From IMG/VR virus record IMGVR_UViG_3300047409_000436, positions 1-43,632 of that record: DNA of 43,632 nucleotides, one strand, 5' to 3'. The first letter of the stretch is position 1; every line of letters starts with the position of its first letter. This DNA comes from a virus. Below, piece after piece: positions 25,796-32,830 of this stretch. A model generated the notes under the pieces. That model was given only the letters and a program-made list of their open reading frames with translations. It was not told the origin of the DNA and made no database searches. The translations under genes were made by a program, and so were the position numbers.

Positions 25796-26062
25796 ATGGC
25801 AGGAACTTACACCAAAACAATCGAAACGGCAACGCCGGCGGAGACGCTACTTGATGAGCTCCGCGCAACCTCAGCATCGCTTGCGGCGCTCACCGCGCGC
25901 ATGGATGCGGCAATGACGGCAATAGCGGCCGACGCCGGCGCATGGCGTTGTGACTATTGCGGCTCCTGGACGCTTGAGGTTGTTGCGGTTGAGCTCGAGG
26001 ACACCGACGGCCGTATCTGGTCCGCGGTTGAACAATGTCCGCGTTGTGCGGGCGAACGCTAA
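25796..26062 (+). CDS. Early protein with C-terminal zinc ribbon
   Basis: An 88-residue protein with CCAGGAG upstream. The first 50 residues are helical; the rest carries CDYCGSW and, 30 residues later, CPRCAG, a four-Cys zinc ribbon. It is one of several small zinc-ribbon proteins in the early region. The target is unknown. Confidence 0.65.
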   Translation: MAGTYTKTIETATPAETLLDELRATSASLAALTARMDAAMTAIAADAGAWRCDYCGSWTLEVVAVELEDTDGRIWSAVEQCPRCAGER

Positions 26063-26073
26063 CGGAGGACACC

Positions 26074-26262
26074 ATGGAAACACGGCGCCGGCTTGCCGGC
26101 ATACTTTGCGATGATTGCGGGCTCAATGAGGTTGAGGAGGACGGCGGCCGTTGTGCGGGCTGCCGGCTCGAGCGGCGCAACGTGCGCCGCGGCAACGCCG
26201 GCGAATGGGTCTATGTTTATGAAACGTCAAGCCAGGAGGAGGATAACTACTATGACAAGTAA
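26074..26262 (+). CDS. Small zinc-finger early protein
   Basis: A 62-residue ORF starting METRRR, chosen because CGGAGG lies just upstream; the longer frame starts inside the previous gene. It carries CDDCG and CAGCRLERR, a small treble-clef-like zinc site with a basic tail. It overlaps the next gene by 11 bases. Confidence 0.6.
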   Translation: METRRRLAGILCDDCGLNEVEEDGGRCAGCRLERRNVRRGNAGEWVYVYETSSQEEDNYYDK

Positions 26263-26536
26263 AACTGGGGGCGCCGGACTCGAGGCGGAGCTCAACCGGC
26301 TCCGCCGGCAACTCGAAACGGCGGAGTATGCCGCGGACAGCGCCGCGCGGCTTGCGGAGGTCCGGATAGCCGGACTCCTCGAGGAGCGGGACGCCGCTAT
26401 TGAGCACAACGCAACGCTCCGCCGGCGCATTGTCGCGGAGGAGGAACGCCGGCGGGAGCTCGAGACGCTTATAGACGGCGCGCGCGGCGTGCTATTCCAG
26501 GCGGCAAAGCGGGCTCAACAGACGGTAGAAAAATAA
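26252..26536 (+). CDS. Coiled-coil early protein
   Basis: A 94-residue protein from an ATG preceded by CAGGAGGAGG. The whole length after residue 10 is one long charged helix with heptads (LEAELNRLRRQLETAEYAAD and onward). Its last codons run through operator C (26514-26530), so that operator sits in coding DNA. Confidence 0.6.
   Translation: MTSKTGGAGLEAELNRLRRQLETAEYAADSAARLAEVRIAGLLEERDAAIEHNATLRRRIVAEEERRRELETLIDGARGVLFQAAKRAQQTVEK
26514..26530. promoter_or_regulatory. Operator copy C (17-bp dyad)
   Basis: Reads ctcaacagacggtagaa. It lies in the last codons of the coiled-coil gene, 36 bp upstream of copy D. That spacing is ten bases, about one helical turn, shorter than the A-B spacing of 46. 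Confidence 0.55.
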
Positions 26537-26539
26537 ACC

Positions 26540-26567
26540 TTGACAGGCTTTCAACAAATGGTAGAAT
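26540..26567 (+). promoter_or_regulatory. Rightward early promoter 2
   Basis: TTGACA (26540-26545), 16-bp spacer, TAGAAT (26562-26567). It ends six bases before the ATG at 26574, so the transcript should begin at or beside the start codon and be leaderless. The operator D dyad covers the spacer and most of the -10. Confidence 0.65.
26550..26566. promoter_or_regulatory. Operator copy D (17-bp dyad)
   Basis: Identical over all 17 bases to copy B (ttcaacaaatggtagaa) and placed in the same way on the -10 of its promoter, so the two promoters are probably controlled by the same protein. Confidence 0.7.
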
Positions 26568-26573
26568 GAGGAC

Positions 26574-26786
26574 ATGGAAAAGCAAATCACACTTTGGACA
26601 GTCACCATTGACAGGGACGACGAGGATCGCGTTGCGTTCTATGCAACGGAGCGGGAGGCGCGCGGCGCCGCTCAGTTTTACGTCAGGGATGAGGAGCGGG
26701 CGGAGGTCAAGCCGTTTACGGTTGACGCAACCACCACGCCGGCTCTGGCGCGGACCTTCAACAAAGTTTATCGGAGGGATTTCTAA
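26574..26786 (+). CDS. Small early protein from a probable leaderless mRNA
   Basis: A 70-residue protein, MEKQITLWTVTIDRDDEDRV onward, with an alpha/beta feel and no known motif. There is no Shine-Dalgarno site at a working distance: only GAGGA touching the ATG. The promoter -10 ends at 26567. This gene is the clearest leaderless candidate of the window. Confidence 0.6.
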   Translation: MEKQITLWTVTIDRDDEDRVAFYATEREARGAAQFYVRDEERAEVKPFTVDATTTPALARTFNKVYRRDF

Positions 26787-26787
26787 G

Positions 26788-27123
26788 ATGGCGGGCGCAA
26801 CGTTTTCTGAGAAGGTTTCGAGGGATCCGCGGGACATGATTTTCATGCCGACGCGTGAGTTTATTGCAGGGCTCGAGGTTGGAGGCAAGGCGCCGAATTG
26901 CTTCGGGGATTTGATGCCGGTCCTGGAAATCACCTACCGCGGCGAGGACACGTCCGGCCGCTTGTTTGTCTGCTACTACGTCCGTTTTGGACTCAACGGC
27001 CGCATGAGCGGCGCGCTAAAAGAGAATGAAATCAACCGGACCATAGCGTTGACAAACCGTTATCAGTCCGAATTTATCAACCGGCTTGAGCTCATAACGC
27101 TCGGGCTCGAGGAGGCAAGCTAA
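26788..27123 (+). CDS. Hypothetical early protein
   Basis: A 111-residue protein with CGGAGGGA upstream and a start just after the preceding stop. It contains IFMPTREFIAGLEVGGKAP and beta-rich VLEITYRGEDTSGRLFVCYYVRFG, followed by a C-terminal helix. It is unknown, and its stop overlaps the next start (TAATG). Confidence 0.6.
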   Translation: MAGATFSEKVSRDPRDMIFMPTREFIAGLEVGGKAPNCFGDLMPVLEITYRGEDTSGRLFVCYYVRFGLNGRMSGALKENEINRTIALTNRYQSEFINRLELITLGLEEAS

Positions 27124-27623
27124 TGGCAACGCAAATCACGCAAGGGGAGTGTGTCCTATTCAATAGCGTAACCGGACAGGCGTTTGGGCCGCTTTGGGAG
27201 GACTATGAGGAGGCGGAGGATTTTCTATCCTGGACAGCGGAGAATGTAATTGACCTTGAGGTTGAGCTCAGTGAGCTCACGCCGGCGGAGCTCGAGCGGA
27301 TCATAGCGCAATGGTGCAAGGCGCGGAGCGTTCCGGAGGCGCCGGCGCGCAGACCGGCGGACGGACTCCGCGCGCGTATCCAGGAGCTAAAGGCGGAGTT
27401 TGCCGCACTCGAAACCGTAACGGAGCGTGGGCCGCTGTCACGCTATGCGGAGGAGGGCGTTGCGCGGGAGCGGTTGAGCCGGACGCCTACCGTATCCATG
27501 GCGGTTGACGCGGCCGTCTCCGCTTACGTCAGGGACAACGGCGATTGCGTTCCGGTTGAGGTTGTTGAGGGTATCCGCCATGAGGTTGACATACTCCTCA
27601 ACGGGATTGACGGCGCGCTATAA
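27123..27623 (+). CDS. Hypothetical acidic early protein
   Basis: A 166-residue, strongly acidic protein coupled to the previous gene. An N-terminal part with EECVLF-type strands and EDYEEAEDFLSWTAEN leads into a long helix (ADGLRARIQELKAEFAALET) and a C-terminal helical tail. DNA mimicry or an anti-host factor is possible, but nothing proves it. Confidence 0.55.
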   Translation: MATQITQGECVLFNSVTGQAFGPLWEDYEEAEDFLSWTAENVIDLEVELSELTPAELERIIAQWCKARSVPEAPARRPADGLRARIQELKAEFAALETVTERGPLSRYAEEGVARERLSRTPTVSMAVDAAVSAYVRDNGDCVPVEVVEGIRHEVDILLNGIDGAL

Positions 27624-27640
27624 ATCAACCGATTGTAGAA
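27624..27640. promoter_or_regulatory. Operator copy E (17-bp dyad, diverged)
   Basis: Reads atcaaccgattgtagaa. It keeps the TCnAC and GTnGA arms of the dyad but differs in the centre. It lies right after the stop of the 27123 gene and overlaps the -35 of a third possible promoter. It is a single copy, with no partner found within 60 bp. Confidence 0.5.
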
Positions 27641-27661
27641 ACGCCGCCGGAGGTTTAGACT
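27633..27661 (+). promoter_or_regulatory. Possible rightward early promoter 3
   Basis: TTGTAG (27633-27638), 17-bp spacer, TAGACT (27656-27661), weaker than promoters 1 and 2. It ends seven bases before the ATG at 27669, again a leaderless arrangement. A GGAGG at 27649-27653 lies 15 bases from that ATG, which is long for a ribosome site. Confidence 0.4.
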
Positions 27662-27668
27662 ACACGCC

Positions 27669-27884
27669 ATGACAAAGAAAGTAACAGGCAAGCCGGACGC
27701 GGAGCCGGACATGATAGATAAGGCGCCGGAGGCGCGCGGGCTCACTAATCCAGACTGTGAGATATGCGGGGAGCGGTTAGGGGCGCGTGAGGTTTGGCGC
27801 AACGGCGTCTATTACGGCTACTTGTGTCCTGACTGTGAGCGGGACGGACGGCGGGGCGTTGCACGCTCGAGGCCGGCGGATTGA
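27669..27884 (+). CDS. Small zinc-ribbon early protein
   Basis: A 71-residue protein: MTKKVTGKPDAEPD, then CEICGERLG and, 25 residues later, CPDCERDGRRG. The four cysteines form a zinc ribbon like those in other phage miniproteins. It is the last gene before a non-coding stretch of about 180 bases. Confidence 0.6.
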   Translation: MTKKVTGKPDAEPDMIDKAPEARGLTNPDCEICGERLGAREVWRNGVYYGYLCPDCERDGRRGVARSRPAD

Positions 27885-28063
27885 GCGGTTGCCGGCGGCT
27901 CCGCTGCCCCTTTAGCGGGCCGTTGACGTGGGGCCGCTCTAGGCGGCGCCGGCTCGCGGAGGTGCGGCCGGCGCCGTTGACTATTCAAACAAAAACGCCG
28001 GCAAGGCGCCGGCGTGTAAAGGGTTTGCTCGGTATTCAATAGCAGACAACAGGAGGCTACAGA
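27885..28063. other. Non-coding stretch before the recombination operon
   Basis: About 180 bases with no credible gene. It is rich in GCCGGC-like inverted words and contains the hairpin at 27995-28015. The last bases give a good ribosome site (CAGGAGG) for the gene at 28064. I found no clear sigma-70 promoter; TTGACT near 27977 has no matching -10. Confidence 0.55.
27981..28015 (-). terminator. Intrinsic terminator facing left
   Basis: ACGCCGGC (27995-28002) and GCCGGCGT (28008-28015) make an 8-bp stem with a 5-base loop. On the minus strand it is followed by TTTTTGTTTG, a usual U-run; on the plus strand no U-run follows. No leftward gene lies to the right of it, so it would stop antisense transcription or end an unseen small RNA. 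Confidence 0.5.
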
Positions 28064-28942
28064 ATGGCTCAGGAAATAGCAACGTCAAAGACAGACAACA
28101 ACATGGCGATCTACGAATCGCTTGCACTCCGCGGAGATATAAGCGGGCTCAAGCCGGCGGAGCGGGTCCGCTACTATGCGGAGCTCTGCAACCGCCTGGG
28201 GCTCGATCCGCTCACTCAGCCATTTATACCGCTCCGGCTCAACAACAAAGAAGTCCTTTACGCCTCGAGGGCCGCAACGGATCAACTGGCGCGCATACAT
28301 TCGCTCAGGCGTGAGGTTCTATCACGTGAAACCGTCCAGGACGTTTATATAGTCACCGTCCGCGCAACCTTGCCTGACGGGCGCGCGGAGGACGCTATAG
28401 GCGCCGTCTCAATTGCCGGCGCAAAGGGTGAGGCGCTTGCAAATGCGCTCATGCGCTGTGAGACAAAGGCAAAGCGGCGCGCAACGCTTGCAATCTTAGG
28501 GCTCGGCGTTCTGGACGAGTCAGAGCTCGAGACAATACCGCCGGCCGCTTTCCAGGACTCAACGCCAGCTCCGGAGCCGGAGGCGCCGCGGATGATACGC
28601 GCGGGCGTTGCAGGGATCAACGGGGAACAACGCGCGCGGCTTGCGAAGCTAATCCGCGAGTTGACCGGCCACGGCGTTGCACTCGAAAACCTCAAGGGCA
28701 AGATGGCGGACCTTACCGGAGCCGCAAACTCCGCGGACCTTACCGCTGTCCAGGCGGAGGACGTAATAGGCGTGTTTGCACAATGGGCCGCTCATTTGCA
28801 GGAGGCCGCGGAGGCTAACGCAAAGGCGGAGGCGGAGGACGCGCGCAAGGCTCAGATACAGCGCCATGTTGAGGAGGTTAGCGCCGCGGAGCCGGAGGAA
28901 AAGGCAGCCATGCCGGTTGTAGATAAATCCGTACCATTTTGA
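28064..28942 (+). CDS. Probable RecT/Red-beta-like single-strand annealing protein
   Basis: A 292-residue protein. The segment YYAELCNRLGLDPLTQPF followed by LNNKEVLYASRAATDQLARI, and the later EALANALMRCETKAKRRATL / LGVLDESELE block, are the layout I know from phage annealing proteins, where the LGLDP motif starts the DNA-binding core. Residues 165-285 are a variable helical tail ending VDKSVPF. Such proteins anneal DNA at forks and during concatemer formation. The next two genes (HNH and an SSB-tail protein) fit a recombination operon. The family is inferred, not confirmed. Confidence 0.55.
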   Translation: MAQEIATSKTDNNMAIYESLALRGDISGLKPAERVRYYAELCNRLGLDPLTQPFIPLRLNNKEVLYASRAATDQLARIHSLRREVLSRETVQDVYIVTVRATLPDGRAEDAIGAVSIAGAKGEALANALMRCETKAKRRATLAILGLGVLDESELETIPPAAFQDSTPAPEPEAPRMIRAGVAGINGEQRARLAKLIRELTGHGVALENLKGKMADLTGAANSADLTAVQAEDVIGVFAQWAAHLQEAAEANAKAEAEDARKAQIQRHVEEVSAAEPEEKAAMPVVDKSVPF

Positions 28943-28949
28943 GGAAACC

Positions 28950-29363
28950 ATGAAAACTTGTTTCAAGTGTCAACGGATAAAACCGCTTAGCGACTTCTAC
29001 GTTCACCGCGGGATGGCGTCGGGCTACCTGGGCAAGTGCAAGGAATGCGCGCGGGCGGATCAACGGGCGCGCTACCGTGATAAGCGGGACCATTGCCGAG
29101 CCGCGGACCGTGAGCGGAACAAGACGCCGGCGCGCCGTGAGCAACACCATAAATACGGCCGCGACTATCGGGCGCGCTATCCGGAAAAACGCAAGGCGCA
29201 CATGGCGGTTTGGCGGGCAGTCCGCGACGGGCGCCTCGAGCGGCAACCATGCCGGATATGCGGGAGGGCGGAACATGTCCACGCTCACCATGAAAACTAC
29301 GCGGAGCCGCTCAAGGTTGAATGGCTTTGTGTCAACCATCATGCGGAGGCACACAAGCCATGA
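28950..29363 (+). CDS. HNH endonuclease with zinc ribbon
   Basis: A 137-residue protein. Residues 4-30 are a zinc ribbon (CFKCQR, then CKECARADQRARYRD), and 38-75 are basic helices. Residues 90-135 form the HNH core: CRICG, VHAHHENY, VEWLCVNHHAEAH, with the expected His-His, Asn and His residues. It could nick or cut DNA for recombination or exclude other phages. It overlaps the next start (ATGA). Confidence 0.75.
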   Translation: MKTCFKCQRIKPLSDFYVHRGMASGYLGKCKECARADQRARYRDKRDHCRAADRERNKTPARREQHHKYGRDYRARYPEKRKAHMAVWRAVRDGRLERQPCRICGRAEHVHAHHENYAEPLKVEWLCVNHHAEAHKP

Positions 29364-29866
29364 GCTCACTACTTCCAGCTCAGATTGAACAACGCCTCTT
29401 GCGGCTCAGCGCCATAGACGATGAGGTAAATGCAGAGCAAGCGGGACTCAAGCAAATTGAGTCCCGCATAACCGCGGAGCTCACCGGCGCTAAGGACGTC
29501 AAGACGGGGAAACTTGTCTTGACTAATGACAAGCAACGGGAGGCCGCCGTTGCGGAGTATTTGCAGGCGGACCAGGCTTTCCTGGACGGCTACAAGCGGC
29601 TCAAGGCGGCTCAGGCGGAGCGGGCAACCGTCCAGGCGGAACTAGACCGGATCCGCATTGAGGTCAAGTACGAGCTCCTCGAGCTCGAGGCCAAAAACCT
29701 CATGGACGCGCTCCGGCTTGCCGATGCTATTTGGCATGCGCGGCAAGGTCCGGACGCGTGGTCGCCGGCGCGCGTCAAGGCGGCCGTTGCCTCCGGTCTG
29801 GGCGGACCTACGGGCGGGACGCCGGAGTTTTATGCGGGCGCGGATGATTCAGATATTCCATTTTGA
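29360..29866 (+). CDS. Coiled-coil protein with SSB-like C-terminal tail
   Basis: A 168-residue protein from the ATG coupled to the HNH gene. It is mainly helical with long charged coils (LKQIESRITAELTGAK, then AQAERATVQAELDRIRIEVKYELL at positions 84-107). It ends ADDSDIPF, the acidic-then-IPF tip with which bacterial SSB recruits its partners. There is no OB fold, so it is not an SSB itself. It may bind or compete for the same host partners (for example the clamp-loader chi or RecO-type proteins); that is inference. Confidence 0.6.
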   Translation: MSSLLPAQIEQRLLRLSAIDDEVNAEQAGLKQIESRITAELTGAKDVKTGKLVLTNDKQREAAVAEYLQADQAFLDGYKRLKAAQAERATVQAELDRIRIEVKYELLELEAKNLMDALRLADAIWHARQGPDAWSPARVKAAVASGLGGPTGGTPEFYAGADDSDIPF

Positions 29867-29875
29867 GGAGGCGCT

Positions 29876-30355
29876 ATGGCAGCAAAACAACCGCCTCCGG
29901 CTCCGCCAAATCCGGCGGAGCTCGAGGCAATCAACCGCTCACTCAGGGACGCGGCAATGAAGCAAGTCCTGGACGGAGCCAATGAGCGTTATAAGGCGGT
30001 CTGTAAATTGGCTCACTTTGAGACGGCGCTCCGGCTTGAGCAATTCACTTCCGACGACGTCACGGAGCTCATGGACGTTTGGAGCCGGCAAACGGGCGAG
30101 GTCTATGACACGCGGGACAAGCGGGTTGTAGGCTGCATTATGCAAGCCGGCGGCCGTGAGGGTTTGGCTTACAAGACAAACCGCTATGAGGACTCACGTA
30201 AACCAACATGCCATTTGTCACCGTCAACGGTTTGGGTTTCACGCATATATCAGAACGGGAGTGGGCCGGAGGGGCCGGCCGCTCCGCCTCCGGCTCCGGA
30301 GGGAACGCCGGCGGAGGGTTGGCTCCCGTTTTTCGAGGAGGAAAGTCATGCTTAA
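29876..30355 (+). CDS. Hypothetical protein of the recombination operon
   Basis: A 159-residue protein with GGAGG before the ATG. It opens MAAKQPPPAPPNPAELEAIN, has a helical core to about residue 60, a central part (RLEQFTSDDVTELMDVWSR), and a Pro-rich linker before a final acidic WLPFFEEESHA. The family is not recognised. Confidence 0.5.
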   Translation: MAAKQPPPAPPNPAELEAINRSLRDAAMKQVLDGANERYKAVCKLAHFETALRLEQFTSDDVTELMDVWSRQTGEVYDTRDKRVVGCIMQAGGREGLAYKTNRYEDSRKPTCHLSPSTVWVSRIYQNGSGPEGPAAPPPAPEGTPAEGWLPFFEEESHA

Positions 30356-30614
30356 TCCAGGGCCGCGGCTCCGCGGTTTGATAGCAACGGCAACGCCGGT
30401 CCAGGCGGCGCGCGTCTACGCCAGGGCGCGCGCGCATAGGGCGCTATGCGTTAAAGAGGAAATTGAGCCGGCAAACGCGGAGTCGTTTTTGATTGAGGCG
30501 TTTGAGATTGAAATGAGAGACGGGGCGGAGGAGGCGGATCCGGAAACGGAAGTCCGCCGGCGCCTCGAGCTATACACAGGGCGGGACTACTCACGCTCAT
30601 ATACAGAACGATGA
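30348..30614 (+). CDS. Small hypothetical early protein
   Basis: An 88-residue ORF from the ATG at 30348, preceded by CGAGGAGGAAAG; the longer frame upstream lies inside the previous gene and is rejected. It opens with a basic helix (QAARVYARARAHRAL) and continues with an acidic one. The ends overlap both neighbours. Confidence 0.5.
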   Translation: MLNPGPRLRGLIATATPVQAARVYARARAHRALCVKEEIEPANAESFLIEAFEIEMRDGAEEADPETEVRRRLELYTGRDYSRSYTER

Positions 30615-31108
30615 AATTGTTTCTCAAGAATCCGCCGGCAAAAAAACTCGGGCGCCCATTGGGAAGCGGCCATGCGCTAGGATCGGCTATAGGGCGCTTT
30701 TTAGAAAAGGTCAGAGTGGCGGCCGACGGTTGTTGGGTTTGGATCGGCGCGCGCCATGACAATGGCAACGGCATGTTTGATTTTGGTGGCCGCTGTATAT
30801 CCTGCGCTCACCGGTTCAGCTATCAATACTTTATAGACTCGGACATTGAGGGGCTACGGTTGCAACGCGTTTGCAAGAATCACTCTTGCGTAAATCCCAT
30901 GCACGTTGCGCCATGGGTAAAACGGGTAAAAGTAAAACCGGAGCCGCGGTCGAGGCTCCGCGAATTCTGTAAACGCGGCCACGCGCTAACGGTGGAGAGT
31001 ACGTATAAAAGGCGCGGGACGGGGAAGCGCGTATGCAAGGCGTGTCAAAGCATGCGGGCGCATGAGTACTACTTGAGAAAAACGACGGGAGGACACCATG
31101 GGCGATAA
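30611..31108 (+). CDS. HNH-3-like protein with a changed active-site residue
   Basis: A 165-residue protein. Residues 40-95 match HNH-3-type homing enzymes (CWVWIGARHDNGNG, AHRFSYQYF, then HSCVNPMHV). In this family the His before the Cys-asn-Cys-Val-Asn-Pro segment normally leads the motif; here the matching position appears to be Arg (RLQRVCKN). Residues 115-150 form a CKRGH/CKACQ zinc finger. It may be a DNA-binding, weakly active or inactive relative. The start is coupled to the previous stop. Confidence 0.65.
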   Translation: MKLFLKNPPAKKLGRPLGSGHALGSAIGRFLEKVRVAADGCWVWIGARHDNGNGMFDFGGRCISCAHRFSYQYFIDSDIEGLRLQRVCKNHSCVNPMHVAPWVKRVKVKPEPRSRLREFCKRGHALTVESTYKRRGTGKRVCKACQSMRAHEYYLRKTTGGHHGR

Positions 31109-31316
31109 CTACATGATTGCAGTTGATGAGGCTATCAAACTTGGATTAGGCAAGGACGGCGGGCCGCGGAGGCTTTTGATTTTCGACGTTGCAACGCCGG
31201 AGGCCGCGCAGTCCATACACGTTGATAAACGGCATTATGAAATCCGCTACATTGGAGAAACAGAGTCCTCCGTTGAGATACAGATAACACGCAAGGCGCC
31301 GCGTCATGGCCAATAA
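31098..31316 (+). CDS. Small hypothetical early protein
   Basis: A 72-residue protein with GGAGG before its ATG and an overlap of 11 bases with the gene upstream. It looks like alternating short strands (RLLIFDVATPEA, YEIRYIGETESSVEIQI). It is unknown, and its stop overlaps the next start region. Confidence 0.5.
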   Translation: MGDNYMIAVDEAIKLGLGKDGGPRRLLIFDVATPEAAQSIHVDKRHYEIRYIGETESSVEIQITRKAPRHGQ

Positions 31317-31515
31317 GGAAAAGCGGCTTGAGGTCCGGACTGTCCAGGACACGGCAACGCATGTCCCATGGGGAGTGTGCATGGGGCGCATGGTTGTTGC
31401 GCGGTTTGGAACGGAGCCGGAGGCGGAGGCTTGCCGCGTCCGGCTTCAACTCAAAATAGACCGCGGCGCAGTCCTGGACATTGTGGCGCGGGTCCGTTCT
31501 GCGATAGAGTCCTGA
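31306..31515 (+). CDS. Small hypothetical early protein
   Basis: A 69-residue protein, overlapping the one upstream by 11 bases and ending just before the methyltransferase. It contains a TATHVPWGVCMGRMVVARFG strand pair and a helix EPEAEACRVRLQLKI. The family is unknown. Confidence 0.5.
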   Translation: MANKEKRLEVRTVQDTATHVPWGVCMGRMVVARFGTEPEAEACRVRLQLKIDRGAVLDIVARVRSAIES

Positions 31516-31518
31516 GCC

Positions 31519-32625
31519 ATGGTCGAAAAACTCAAGGCTCCGTTTCCATGGTTTGGCGGGAAGTCCCGCGCGGCTCCGGAAATCTGGACGCGGTTCGGGG
31601 ACGTTGCAAACTATGTTGAGCCGTTTGCGGGCTCACTTGCAGTCTTACTCCTCCGGCCGCATCGCGCAAAGGTTGAAACCGTCAACGATGCGGATAGCTA
31701 CCTTGCAAACTTCTGGCGTGCTATAGCCGGCAATCCGGAGGGCGTTGCGGAGTATGCGGACAGTCCGGTAAATGAAACGGACTTGACCGCGCGCCATCAA
31801 TGGTTAGTTGACCAGGCGGAGTTTAGGGAGCGGATGCTCAGGGAGCCGTTTTACTTTGACGTCCGCATAGCCGGCTGGTGGGTTTGGGGTTTGAGTCAAT
31901 GGATTGGCAACGGCTGGTGTAGTCCGCGGTTTTACGGCCGGCGCGTCCCGCGGGGATTGCCGGAGCTTGACCGCCAGAAGGGCGTGCACCGCAAATTGCC
32001 GGCGTTAGGCGATCCAGGAAAAGGCATACACGGCAACGGGACATGGCTTGCCGGCAAACAGCTTCCTTACCTTGCCTCAATAGGTTGCGGAGTGCACCAG
32101 GCGCAGAACGCCGGCGCAGTCCTCGAGCTATTACGGCCGCTCTACAACAGAATGCGGCGCGTCAGGGTTTGTTGCGGCAATTGGGATCGCGTCCTGGGGC
32201 CGTCACCTACAACGCGGTTAGGTATAACCGGAGTCCTCCTCGATCCGCCTTATGACTCCGAGTTTTGTGACAACGTTTACTCAATCCCTGCAAATTTAGG
32301 CGCGGAGGTTGAGGCGTGGGCAATTGAGCATGGCTCCGATCCAATGCTCCGCATAGCTCTATGCGGCTATGAGGGCGCCTACAACATGCCGGCGGACTGG
32401 ACTTGTCACTCCTGGAAAGCAACCGGCGGCTACGCTTCAATAGGCAACGGAGAAACGCGCGGCCGTGATAATGCGGAGCGTGAGCGGATATGGTTTTCAC
32501 CGGCTTGCATCCTCCCGCAACCTGGCTTGTTTGATATGCTCGAGAATCCGGCGCCGGAATATTCAGACGAGGATTTGGAGGCGCTTGAGGAAATGAGCGA
32601 CTTGGACGATGCCGCGGTCAATTGA
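31519..32625 (+). CDS. D12-class N6-adenine DNA methyltransferase
   Basis: A 368-residue enzyme that would transfer methyl from AdoMet to adenine in DNA. Motif X (FPWFGGKS, residues 9-16), motif I (YVEPFAGSLAV, from residue 32) and catalytic motif IV (DPPY, residues 242-245) are all present and in the D12 order. The central insert (residues 100-200) is longer than in Dam and is the likely target-recognition part; the target sequence cannot be read. It probably guards the phage DNA against host restriction or times replication and packaging. Confidence 0.88.
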   Translation: MVEKLKAPFPWFGGKSRAAPEIWTRFGDVANYVEPFAGSLAVLLLRPHRAKVETVNDADSYLANFWRAIAGNPEGVAEYADSPVNETDLTARHQWLVDQAEFRERMLREPFYFDVRIAGWWVWGLSQWIGNGWCSPRFYGRRVPRGLPELDRQKGVHRKLPALGDPGKGIHGNGTWLAGKQLPYLASIGCGVHQAQNAGAVLELLRPLYNRMRRVRVCCGNWDRVLGPSPTTRLGITGVLLDPPYDSEFCDNVYSIPANLGAEVEAWAIEHGSDPMLRIALCGYEGAYNMPADWTCHSWKATGGYASIGNGETRGRDNAERERIWFSPACILPQPGLFDMLENPAPEYSDEDLEALEEMSDLDDAAVN

Positions 32626-32830
32626 GTATCAGCGGTATATGCGGAGTGAGGCATGGGCGCGCCGGCGTTGGCTCCGGATCATAGCTGCAAACTTTGAGTG
32701 TGAATCCTGTCACAGTCCGCACGCTCTGGACTGTCACCATAAAACCTACGCGCGGTTAGGCTATGAGCTCGATGCGGACCTTGAGGTTTTGTGCCGCTAT
32801 TGTCACCGCAAACAACACCGGCTTAATTAA
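32609..32830 (+). CDS. Small HNH endonuclease
   Basis: A 73-residue protein overlapping the methyltransferase end by 17 bases. It shows CESCHSPHALDCHHKTYARL and EVLCRYCHRKQHRLN, a CxxC-HH-N-like-CxxCH pattern typical of phage HNH proteins. The pairing with a methyltransferase could be a simple modification and cleavage couple, but such HNH genes are also packaging helpers in many phages. Confidence 0.75.
   Translation: MPRSIEYQRYMRSEAWARRRWLRIIAANFECESCHSPHALDCHHKTYARLGYELDADLEVLCRYCHRKQHRLN

Noticed and set aside
26566-26787. Upstream extension of the gene at 26788
   Set aside because: The extra 74 codons overlap the 26574-26786 gene in another frame, and a good ribosome site stands before 26788.
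27995-28015. Hairpin as a rightward terminator of the early genes
   Set aside because: On the plus strand the stem is followed by GTAAAGGG with no U-run; only the minus strand has it.
28950-29363. HNH gene as part of a homing intron
   Set aside because: The genes on both sides are complete and in frame with normal starts, so there is no interrupted gene around it.
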